This document shows, piece by piece, positions 1-5,968 of a stretch of DNA of 5,968 bases. Source of the stretch: JAYRWN01 sp041917975. GTDB taxonomy: Bacteria; Bacteroidota; Bacteroidia; Chitinophagales; Saprospiraceae. Under the pieces are notes generated by a model, which was given only the letters and a program-made list of their open reading frames with translations, made no database searches and had not been told where the DNA came from. The position numbers and the translations under genes are program-made. Within the stretch, counting starts at the first letter, position 1, and every line of letters begins with the position of its first letter. The stretch is from positions 1 through 5,968 of the forward strand of contig JAYRWN010000169.1 of NCBI GenBank assembly GCA_041917975.1, written 5' to 3'.

Positions 1-1949
1 AACGGTTTTTCACTGTCGTAGGGGACATCTTCTTTTTGTCGCCGTACAGCTTCCATAGATGAGGGCAACTCAAAGGGCAAGCGGGCCTGAAATTTTTGTT
101 TACCAAAAATCATGGCAAACAACGCTTCATCAGAAGCCCCGAAATTCCCAATTAATGCTGCGCTTTTATCCGCTATTTCCGGTATGACCGCCGGTCGTTC
201 AAAATAAAAATTAATAATCGTAGGCACTTGATCCAATAACTTCAGGAGGTTGGTTTTCTCTTCTCCTTTAAAATCCAGGTCCCCATGATGAAAGATCCTT
301 TCGAGGAGCCCCGGTCGAGGTTCAAAGGGTGTAGATAACCTGAGGATGGCTAAATCTGCCTGTTCGGGATCATTGACCACTTGTCCATACGTGCCGGCGA
401 TGGTTTTATCCATATCCTGTACATAGATCTTCAGGTTTTTGGCTGCTGGCAGGGCAGGTTTTCCATTTATTTCCGCGTTTTTGAGCAACACTAAAGATTT
501 GCACTGTGCTTCATACCCCTGGGATCTAAAAGATGGTTGACCCACGATTTGAGTGGCTTGCTCCACATCCACATAGGGCTGGTCAAATAAGCCCAAACGA
601 AATTTGTCGCGCAGAATCCGTCGAACGGATTGATCAATCCGTTCTTCGGTGACCTGGCCGGACTTTACCAGGCGCACCAACATCTCAGGAATATTCTCCC
701 CGCCGAATTGGTCCACACCGGCTTGGACCGCTTTTAACATCCGCTCTTCCTCCGAGAGCTGCATGACACCATGGGCACGGGCCGGGATATCAATCCAGAG
801 CACCTTGACATCCGAAATAACGCCCCAATCGGTACAAATAACCCCATCAAAATGGTATTTGTCCCTCAACAAGGTGGTCAATATGTCTTTATTAAAGGCA
901 AAACCTACATTTTCCGACGTCTGGTCCATCGGTACCCCATAATAGGGCATGATTTGTGCCGTGCCGGCAGCGAAGGCCGCTTCGAATGGAATGAGGTGGT
1001 ATTGAAAATTTTGTCCCGGATAAACCTGGCCTTTTTGAAACTGAAAATGTGGGTCAAGGCCTTCTTTTTGAGGGCCGCCGCCGGAGAAATGTTTGGTCAT
1101 ACAGGCTACACTTTGGGCGGTAAGGCTATCGCCTTGAAAACCCCGCACATACGCATAAACCATTTTAGCGGCCAAGTGCGCATCCTCCCCAAAGGTGCCA
1201 TTTATTCTGGCCCAGCGAGGCTCCGTAGCCAGATCAGCCATAGGATGCAGAGCCATGTGGATGCCCACCGCCCGGTATTCCTGGCGGGCTATGTCTGCAA
1301 AGGTTTGCATCAGGCTGGTGTCACCGATGGCCGCAAATCCAGTGGGTTCGGGCCATTGGGAAAAATCACCGGCCATTTGACTGACCAACTCATTTTTGGT
1401 AAAATGATGGCGCGGATCACTGGCTATAGTCACCGGAATACCCAGGCGGGTTCTTTCCGCCGTTGTTTGGATGGCATTGGTCCATTGAGCCAATTCAAGC
1501 GTACCCGGAGTTAATAAAAGATTAAAATGATTCATTTTCTTGGCTACCAGCAGTTCAGAATTAGGCAGGGCTAGAAAAGATAAGGGGCTGGTTAAAGTCG
1601 GTTTTTCTGATAACTGTCCGTCTTCACTGGTATTAATGATGCCAAAAAACATGGTGCCGGCTTTTTCCTCCAGCGTCATCTGGCCTACCAGGTCAGCAAC
1701 CCGTTGATCTACGGATAGGCGGGCGTCTTCGTAGGGGTCCAGTTGTCCGTTTTTATTTAAGTCGCGGTATACGAAGCCCTGATCTTCCCGGTTCTCTGCA
1801 CGTACACCCAATTGGGCTAAATTTTTTTTCGATTTAAAATGCGCCGAGGTAAACAAATAGGTTAATCCTAGCCCGGCTACCACTATTAAAGCCAATACAA
1901 TGCTCGCGGCTACCTTAATAATTCGAGTGATTAATTTTTTCATGGCCAT
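1..1949 (-). CDS. Glycoside hydrolase family 3 enzyme (beta-glucosidase-like), membrane-anchored, 3'-truncated by the window edge
   Basis: Predicted exo-acting beta-glycosidase working outside the cytoplasmic membrane; the exact sugar is not deducible. This CDS was translated by hand because it has no stop in the window. Basic residues and a hydrophobic stretch at about 13-34, with no lipobox, suggest an uncleaved anchor or signal peptide. Residues 63-74 form a complete EF-hand loop (D63, N65, N67, G68, D71, E74). The GH3 N-terminal barrel follows: SDPRHH (177-182), EPRW (243-246), NGTFGED (250-256), TKHF (285-288) and CTDWG (372-376), with D374 as the expected nucleophile. The C-terminal GH3 domain shows SLVLLKN (485-491) and ARLPFELP (622-629). 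NagZ's KHFPGHG is absent, which argues against a peptidoglycan hexosaminidase. The final visible DVPYDSEKP normally sits just before the GH3 end, so few residues should be missing. ATG at 1949 follows an in-frame TAA (1956-1958); a second ATG at 1943 is an alternative start. The gene lies 65 bases after the helicase. Family is sure; substrate is not. Confidence 0.93.
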   Translation of the reverse strand, partial: MAMKKLITRIIKVAASIVLALIVVAGLGLTYLFTSAHFKSKKNLAQLGVRAENREDQGFVYRDLNKNGQLDPYEDARLSVDQRVADLVGQMTLEEKAGTMFFGIINTSEDGQLSEKPTLTSPLSFLALPNSELLVAKKMNHFNLLLTPGTLELAQWTNAIQTTAERTRLGIPVTIASDPRHHFTKNELVSQMAGDFSQWPEPTGFAAIGDTSLMQTFADIARQEYRAVGIHMALHPMADLATEPRWARINGTFGEDAHLAAKMVYAYVRGFQGDSLTAQSVACMTKHFSGGGPQKEGLDPHFQFQKGQVYPGQNFQYHLIPFEAAFAAGTAQIMPYYGVPMDQTSENVGFAFNKDILTTLLRDKYHFDGVICTDWGVISDVKVLWIDIPARAHGVMQLSEEERMLKAVQAGVDQFGGENIPEMLVRLVKSGQVTEERIDQSVRRILRDKFRLGLFDQPYVDVEQATQIVGQPSFRSQGYEAQCKSLVLLKNAEINGKPALPAAKNLKIYVQDMDKTIAGTYGQVVNDPEQADLAILRLSTPFEPRPGLLERIFHHGDLDFKGEEKTNLLKLLDQVPTIINFYFERPAVIPEIADKSAALIGNFGASDEALFAMIFGKQKFQARLPFELPSSMEAVRRQKEDVPYDSEKP

Positions 1950-1989
1950 TATAGATTATCCCTAATATTAAGAAGAAATAAAATTCCTG

Positions 1990-1996
1990 ACCTCCT
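1990..1996 (-). promoter_or_regulatory. Isolated Shine-Dalgarno-like AGGAGGT in the helicase-GH3 gap
   Basis: The minus strand reads AGGAGGT here, a near-perfect anti-16S match, but it ends 40 bases before the GH3 ATG, far beyond normal spacing. The only nearby SD-like bases are an AGGG about ten bases before the ATG at 1949. No ATG, GTG or TTG follows AGGAGGT at 5-10 bases; an ATT six bases on would give only a peptide of about a dozen residues. AAGAGG beside the motif can pair with a downstream CTTCTT, which might mask it. The match may be chance or a leader element. The rest of the 65-base gap shows no clear terminator and no TAnnTTTG promoter box, so read-through from the helicase gene is plausible. 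Confidence 0.25.
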
Positions 1997-2014
1997 CTTT
2001 GGGGTAGATCTTCA

Positions 2015-5000
2015 TCAGTCATCCCACTCTTCCTGCTCAGGCAAACCCGGCAGCTCATAGTGTCTTTTCACAAAATTACACCAGGTACAATCCGCTTGAT
2101 TGCAGCCAGGCTGGAATTTATAGGCTTTGATGGATGTCCACACCTGCTTTATTTGTTCCTTGACCAGCTGTTCATCTTCCGGGCGAATCTGTATTTTTTC
2201 CCGCCGCAGTTCTCCTTTTTCATCCGCCTGAATAAAATCAAAATACCCGTGTGAAAGTGACCAGGAAAGCATAGGGTCCTGATCAATTAATATCTTGTAA
2301 AAAACCATCTGCCGCCAATAGTCCCCGCCCTGGGGCATTCTTTCTTTTGGAGGTGACAGTTTAGGTTTGGCGTTTTCATACTTCCCGGTTTTGTAATCAA
2401 TAATTTCTATGCGGTCTTTATAAATTTCTACTTTATCCAGGATCCCGGTGAGTGGAATGTCTTCCCAGTGCACCTGGGCTATTTTTTGCTCCACAACTAT
2501 TCGTTCGGGCTTGATCATGCGTAGCAAATGTTGTTTTAAATAATCCCGTAACATCTGCTCGCCCATCACCAGGCGGTCGGAAAATTCTTCCGGGGTGAAA
2601 TGAGCCTGATAATAGACCATGGCCTGGCGGAACACCTGTATTAAACGACCGTAATTATCGTCGGCAGTAATATTCTCCTCATGCCGGAAAAAATCCTCCA
2701 AAGCTTGGTGGATGGCATTACCAAACCCCAAATGTTCGGCGCGCGCCTGGGGTACCCGGAGAATATTTTCAAAATAATAAGTCAGCGGACATTTGAGGTA
2801 CTTGTTGACGGCAGTAGCATTGAGCTGCAAGCCTTGCAACACCTGGTCTATATAATTTTTCTCCAGCAAATCAATGGTGCGCGGGTCCGGACTGATAAGT
2901 TGCTGATAAAAAGTAAGAATGTCGTCAGCTGGTGTTTCGGTCAATACCGGTTCAATATCTTCATTGATCATTAATTCCGCCACAAATCCACTCTTCTCCT
3001 GGTCTCTTCCGGCCACATCACTGACGGCATAGCTGATGGTTAAAGCTTTTTTAGCACGGGTCATGGCTACGAAAAACAAGCGCCGTTCGTCTTCCTCACC
3101 ATGGATGTCGTCGGTTTGATCATCATAAGGGAGCTCGAAGCGATCCGCACCATAACTTCTGGACTCCCAGGTGTAACGCGTATTGCCGATAAAAAACACC
3201 TGCTCGAACTCCAGCCCTTTGGCGCCATGCGCGGTCATAAAATTCACGCCATCCTGGGCAAAAGATATTTTAGTCAGCGCAAGCGGCAAATGATGAATGC
3301 GCATTTTGTCCATCATCTGCAAAAATTCACCCAGGGATAAGTCCGGTTTTTTATCACTTTCCTGCTTGATGAATTCAAACAAACTGGTCAGCAACTGGAG
3401 GTTCCAGATCTTTTCATCGGACTCCATGATAAAACGGAACAGGTGACATTTTTGCACCACTTTTTCCACCAGGTTTTGTAAGGTGAGGCTATGCTGATAT
3501 TTGATGCCATAATTCAGCGCGTCGCGTATATCCTGAATGGCCGTCAGGTCCGTAAAACCCAAGTGGCGCAGGAGAACTTCGTCTGCGAGTATTTCACGCC
3601 AGTAGAGCGGTTTTTCTCTGGATGAATTTAAACGAATATGAACGGCTATACGCGCCAGGTAAGAGGGTTCCAGATCCCAAAATGCATAATGCATGATTTC
3701 AAATAACCGCCATTCGCCAGAGTGAGACACCTGGCCTTCCAGATGGATGTATTGCAGGATACTCACCAGGTTAACAATGAAAGGAAACTGCAGGACATCG
3801 ATTTTGCGTCGCGCATTGACCGGGATACCTTGATATTCACAGGCCTTAATCAGATTCTCACCTTGCTGGTGTTTGCGATAGATCACAGCCAGGTCGCCAT
3901 ACCTGACCCCCTGAACATGCAGCGCTTTAATCTGACGCAAGACATCGGCTTCTTCCTGAGCCGTATTTTGGTATTGCCTGATGACCGGCTGGCCGTATTT
4001 ATGGGCATGTCCGCTGCTGCCGATGAGTTCTTTGCGCAAATGCGGGGTAAAATTGACCAAGCGCTGGCTGTTTTTGGCAATCAGTTTTGACGACCAGTTC
4101 AGGATAGGTTGGGTGGAGCGGTAATTATGGGTGAGTACGATGGGCTCCGGCTGATAGTGCTGCATAAAACTCAGCATATTGTCCATATTGGCCCCCTGAA
4201 AACGAAAGATGGCCTGATCATCATCGCCCACCACAAAGAGGTTAGGACGTTCCCAATAGCTGGCCAGGAGGGTGAGGATTTGATTCTGAGCACCGTTAGT
4301 ATCCTGAAATTCATCCACCAGGATGTACAGGTACTTTTCCTGGTAATACGCTATAAACTCCGGCTTTTGTTGGAAAGCTTCCAGAACCCATAAGATCATA
4401 TCGCTAAAATCATAACGATCCAGGTCGCGCAAGCGCCGGTTATAGTCGGGTAATAAGGCCGCCGCTAACAGGGTTTGCTGGTATTTTTCCATTTTGCCCC
4501 GTCCCCGGTGATTCAGGTCACCGGCTTTCCAGTCCCCGGAGGCTTTTTTCAAGACATATTCTGCATCCTGAAGCATTTCTTCTTCTCTGCGCCGCACCTC
4601 TTGTTCCAGTTGGGCATAGGATTTATTCTCCCGCTTTAGATATTCGAACAAATTCTTAAAGCGCGGTAAATCAAAAAACCGCTGCCCCGACAGGCGCCGC
4701 AGCGGATGTTCCGCTGGCAGATCGAGCAGGAGGTCCCGATACACATCCACCAACTCCAGGTCACTCACCGGGCGCAGATCACGAAACTCACCAAACATAG
4801 ACCGGTTGTCCTGAATGATCTGGTTACAAAACGCATGAAATGTAAAGATGGATACCTGATACGCCTCCGGGCCGATGTATTTCAGCAGCCGTTCCCGCAT
4901 AGCCAGAGCGCCGGCTTCGGTATAGGTCAGACATAACAGATTATGCGGCCGGGCATCCGTAGTCTGTAAAATATACCCGATACGCAAGGCAATGGTCTCC

Positions 5001-5149
5001 GTCTTTCCTGTACCCGGACCAGCCAGGACCATGACCGGTCCTTCGGTGGTTTCTACGGCCCGCCGCTGATGGTCATTCAACTTATCCAGCGCTTCCTTAA
5101 ACTTCTGGTTAAGTACTTTTTTCTTTTCAAACGATAAGGCTAACTGCAC
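2015..5149 (-). CDS. UvrD/Rep-type SF1A DNA helicase fused to a C-terminal RecB-family PD-(D/E)XK nuclease with iron-sulfur cysteines
   Basis: Predicted cytoplasmic ATP-dependent 3'-5' DNA translocase and nuclease for DNA end processing or repair; the role is inferred. Complete at 1044 residues. Helicase motifs run in order: Q motif near Q28, Walker A AGPGTGKT (43-50), Ia LTYTEAGA (74-81), TFHAF (103-107), Walker B VDEFQDT (278-284), III GDDDQAIFRFQGA (308-320), IV HNYRST (341-346), V TAHGAKGLEFE (639-649), VI RRLFFVAMTRAKKA (689-702). The nuclease domain is at about 780-1035: C787, H814 in GNAIHQALEDF, D905 in GILDKVE, D918-Y-K920 in IIDYKTGK, Q947 and Y951 (QxxxY), then C1016, C1021 and C1024. 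All catalytic positions appear intact. The helicase-then-nuclease order resembles AdnA/AdnB and RecB/AddA. No RecC or AddB partner is adjacent. The start is GTG, chosen because an in-frame TAA lies one codon upstream, GGAG precedes it by eight bases, and the next Met is residue 84. It ends with TGA TGA. Confidence 0.96.
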   Translation of the reverse strand: MQLALSFEKKKVLNQKFKEALDKLNDHQRRAVETTEGPVMVLAGPGTGKTETIALRIGYILQTTDARPHNLLCLTYTEAGALAMRERLLKYIGPEAYQVSIFTFHAFCNQIIQDNRSMFGEFRDLRPVSDLELVDVYRDLLLDLPAEHPLRRLSGQRFFDLPRFKNLFEYLKRENKSYAQLEQEVRRREEEMLQDAEYVLKKASGDWKAGDLNHRGRGKMEKYQQTLLAAALLPDYNRRLRDLDRYDFSDMILWVLEAFQQKPEFIAYYQEKYLYILVDEFQDTNGAQNQILTLLASYWERPNLFVVGDDDQAIFRFQGANMDNMLSFMQHYQPEPIVLTHNYRSTQPILNWSSKLIAKNSQRLVNFTPHLRKELIGSSGHAHKYGQPVIRQYQNTAQEEADVLRQIKALHVQGVRYGDLAVIYRKHQQGENLIKACEYQGIPVNARRKIDVLQFPFIVNLVSILQYIHLEGQVSHSGEWRLFEIMHYAFWDLEPSYLARIAVHIRLNSSREKPLYWREILADEVLLRHLGFTDLTAIQDIRDALNYGIKYQHSLTLQNLVEKVVQKCHLFRFIMESDEKIWNLQLLTSLFEFIKQESDKKPDLSLGEFLQMMDKMRIHHLPLALTKISFAQDGVNFMTAHGAKGLEFEQVFFIGNTRYTWESRSYGADRFELPYDDQTDDIHGEEDERRLFFVAMTRAKKALTISYAVSDVAGRDQEKSGFVAELMINEDIEPVLTETPADDILTFYQQLISPDPRTIDLLEKNYIDQVLQGLQLNATAVNKYLKCPLTYYFENILRVPQARAEHLGFGNAIHQALEDFFRHEENITADDNYGRLIQVFRQAMVYYQAHFTPEEFSDRLVMGEQMLRDYLKQHLLRMIKPERIVVEQKIAQVHWEDIPLTGILDKVEIYKDRIEIIDYKTGKYENAKPKLSPPKERMPQGGDYWRQMVFYKILIDQDPMLSWSLSHGYFDFIQADEKGELRREKIQIRPEDEQLVKEQIKQVWTSIKAYKFQPGCNQADCTWCNFVKRHYELPGLPEQEEWDD

Positions 5150-5157
5150 GCTTTATT

Positions 5158-5161
5158 CTCC
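5158..5161 (-). promoter_or_regulatory. Ribosome binding site (GGAG) supporting the GTG start of the helicase-nuclease
   Basis: On the minus strand GGAGAATAAAGC leads directly into GTG at 5149-5147, giving GGAG an eight-base spacer. An in-frame TAA at 5153-5155 excludes any longer N-terminus. The next in-frame ATG is at residue 84, after Walker A, so starting there would destroy the helicase. GTG is therefore the only sensible start. Confidence 0.7.
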
Positions 5162-5186
5162 GGGATGGTTTTATCCGTCAAAGAAG

Positions 5187-5194
5187 CAAAGGTA
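5187..5194 (-). promoter_or_regulatory. Bacteroidota-type promoter -7 box (TACCTTTG) for the helicase-nuclease gene
   Basis: The minus strand reads TACCTTTG, an exact match to the TAnnTTTG consensus of the Bacteroidota housekeeping sigma factor. Transcription would start near 5180, giving a leader of about 30 bases that carries the GGAG site before the GTG. The -33 element is weak: no TTG sits at the usual distance, and the nearest is 27 bases upstream in ATTGCC. The AAAAAATC just upstream is A/T-rich. Position and orientation fit the helicase well and imply that it is not obliged to be co-transcribed with the TauE-like gene. Confidence 0.6.
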
Positions 5195-5232
5195 AGATTT
5201 TTTATTGGGGCGGATTTAAGGCAATGGAAGAA

Positions 5233-5274
5233 GGCCAAAAAAATGAAGCCTTGGCTGGTCATTATAATTTGGCC
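5233..5274. repeat. Short inverted repeat GGCCAAA...TTTGGCC
   Basis: The plus strand carries GGCCAAA at 5233-5239 and its exact reverse complement TTTGGCC at 5268-5274, separated by 28 bases. The loop contains a smaller AGCC/GGCT dyad. On the minus strand a T-run (TTTTTTT) falls inside the second arm rather than after it, so this is not a classical terminator. It lies upstream of the helicase promoter and could be a protein-binding site, a weak RNA hairpin or chance. Confidence 0.3.
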
Positions 5275-5342
5275 GAAGAAATCTAAATAATTAATTTTAT
5301 CTGTTCAAGATCGGCTAAATCCCATCCAGGATAGCAGTTTTT

Positions 5343-5968
5343 CTAAAAGAAAAACAACTTAATAATTGCCAGGACCATAGCCACAATCAGCAGCCGATAA
5401 GCCCACTGTCCGGCGTGTTCATAACGGGTAGCAAAACGTCCACCCCACCAGCCGCCTAACGCCTGACCAGCCGCTAACACGGCCCCGGTGGACCAGTCCA
5501 CCAGCCCGCGCCAGGAGAAAAATAATAACGCCAGCAACGTACATAAAAAAATGACCACATTTTTTACTGCATTGGCATCAATGATCTCGTACCGGGCCAC
5601 TAAGGACATGATGATCAAAAAAAATACCCCGACACCCATCTGGATAAAGCCGGCATAAAAACCCAGCACCAGAAACAAGGGCACGCTTAACGTGGGCGGT
5701 AGTTGATAGTGCTGATCACCTTTCTTCAGCCAACGTTCGGGCCTGATCAGGATCAGGATCAACATCAGGATCATGGCATAACTAAATATTTGCACGAAGG
5801 TCGCATTGCTGATGCGCGTCGCCATATAAGCGCCAAACAAAGCGCCCAGGCACATCAAGACTATGAGCAACCGGCTGCGGCGGATGGCCGGCCAGCGATG
5901 CCTGATAAAATGAGGTGTACTGGCCAGGCCCTGAGCTACAATGCCGATGCGGTTTGTGGCGTTGGCTA
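5343..5968 (-). CDS. TauE/SafE-family membrane permease (sulfite/anion exporter-like), N-terminus beyond the window
   Basis: A polytopic inner-membrane protein of the TauE/SafE (DUF81) family. Members export or import sulfite, sulfoacetate and related small organic anions; the substrate here is unknown. The frame is open to the window edge, so an internal TTG at 5870 is not the true start. The visible part is 207 residues, against a usual 250-260, so one or two N-terminal helices are missing. The family's internal duplication is visible: ANATNRIGIV (1-10 of the visible part) is matched by ANAVKNVVIF (131-140), and GALFGAYMATR (41-51) by GGWWGGRFATR (171-181). GFYAGFIQMGVGVFF (102-116) is the conserved second-half opening. 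Likely helices lie near 33-52, 58-74, 94-121, 133-151, 157-177 and 186-206, with a polar loop at about 75-92. The protein ends in KLFFF and a TAG. The gap before the helicase gene and that gene's own promoter suggest separate transcription. Confidence 0.88.
   Translation of the reverse strand, partial: ANATNRIGIVAQGLASTPHFIRHRWPAIRRSRLLIVLMCLGALFGAYMATRISNATFVQIFSYAMILMLILILIRPERWLKKGDQHYQLPPTLSVPLFLVLGFYAGFIQMGVGVFFLIIMSLVARYEIIDANAVKNVVIFLCTLLALLFFSWRGLVDWSTGAVLAAGQALGGWWGGRFATRYEHAGQWAYRLLIVAMVLAIIKLFFF
5746..5775. repeat. Imperfect hexanucleotide tandem repeat (ATCAGG) inside the TauE-like gene
   Basis: Five consecutive six-base units read ATCAGG, ATCAGG, ATCAAC, ATCAGG, ATCATG on the plus strand. 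In the gene's own frame they encode an alternating Ile-Leu/Met run (visible residues 65-74, MILMLILILI) within a transmembrane helix. Because the period is six, gain or loss of a unit would keep the frame and change helix length by two residues. It may simply reflect repeated use of ATC and CTG codons. Confidence 0.55.

Larger units (their letters stand above)
5150..5342. other. Intergenic region between the TauE-like gene and the helicase-nuclease gene
   Basis: This 193-base stretch contains the helicase promoter and ribosome binding site, an A/T-rich block around 5283-5300 and a spaced inverted repeat at 5233-5274. No convincing intrinsic terminator for the TauE-like gene is visible. The best candidate is a tiny AGCC/GGCT dyad followed by a T-run (minus strand, about 5238-5256), whose loop of two bases is too small. 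Two short open frames, one on each strand, cross the region but lack start signals and recognisable protein features. Confidence 0.6.

Noticed and set aside
771..1514. 247-codon plus-strand open frame with an ATG
   Set aside because: It lies wholly antisense to the GH3 coding sequence, whose motifs (KHF, CTDW, EPRW) are unambiguous. The plus-strand translation shows no domain and is rich in Arg and Gly, as expected of an antisense shadow.
2045..2812. Possible Cas4 or CRISPR adaptation link because of the Fe-S PD-(D/E)XK domain
   Set aside because: The domain is fused to a UvrD helicase, which is typical of DNA repair nucleases. No cas genes and no repeat-spacer array are present.
3722..4090. 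122-codon plus-strand open frame, and a 65-codon minus-strand frame at 3883-4080
   Set aside because: Both overlap the helicase gene between motifs IV and V, where its own frame is continuous and conserved. Neither has a ribosome binding site or a recognisable product.
5238..5256. Intrinsic terminator after the TauE-like gene (AGCC-AA-GGCT then a T-run on the minus strand)
   Set aside because: The stem is four base pairs with a two-base loop, too tight to fold stably. It also sits about 90 bases after the stop codon.
5140..5262. 40-residue minus-strand small ORF overlapping the helicase start by ten bases
   Set aside because: It could have been a leader peptide, but it has no ribosome binding site, and its ATG lies upstream of the likely promoter, so the transcript would not include the start. 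The sequence shows no signal or domain.
5343..5870. TTG at 5870 as the start of the TauE-like protein
   Set aside because: The same frame continues without a stop to the window edge and encodes the conserved ANATNRIGIV motif, so the true start is outside the window.
1..5968. Defence island or operon linking all three genes
   Set aside because: A permease, a helicase-nuclease and a periplasmic-type glycosidase have no evident common pathway. There is no integrase, transposase, toxin-antitoxin pair or phage-like gene, and the helicase has its own promoter.

Overview
The window looks like chromosomal DNA from a member of the Bacteroidota. Three things point that way: a perfect TAnnTTTG-type promoter box in front of the central gene, the style of the encoded proteins (an EF-hand-bearing glycoside hydrolase family 3 enzyme and a UvrD helicase fused to a RecB-type nuclease), and little use of strong Shine-Dalgarno sites. 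The genus cannot be fixed from the sequence alone. All three genes lie on the minus strand, so the biological reading order runs from high to low coordinates. The many plus-strand open frames are antisense shadows.

Layout in transcription order. (1) 5968 to 5343: the C-terminal 207 residues of a TauE/SafE-family membrane permease, whose N-terminus lies beyond the window. (2) 5342 to 5150: a 193-base intergenic region. It holds the likely helicase promoter (5187-5194), a GGAG ribosome binding site (5158-5161) and a 7-bp inverted repeat. (3) 5149 to 2015: a complete 1044-residue protein that starts at GTG and ends in two tandem TGA stops. It joins an SF1A UvrD/Rep-type helicase to a C-terminal PD-(D/E)XK nuclease domain with an apparent iron-sulfur cysteine set. 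(4) 2014 to 1950: a 65-base gap with no convincing terminator or promoter, so the next gene may be co-transcribed with the helicase. (5) 1949 to 1: a membrane-anchored GH3 enzyme of which 649 residues are visible. It runs off the left edge, probably only a few residues before its natural end.

No shared pathway links the genes. One suggests anion export, one DNA end processing or repair, and one extracytoplasmic glycan hydrolysis. I see no mobile element, CRISPR array, tRNA, rRNA or toxin-antitoxin pair, and nothing that marks a defence island. The most interesting element is the single-chain helicase-nuclease. Its cysteine cluster departs from the C-x2-C-x5-C spacing of AddB and Cas4. I did not find evidence of an undescribed multi-gene system.
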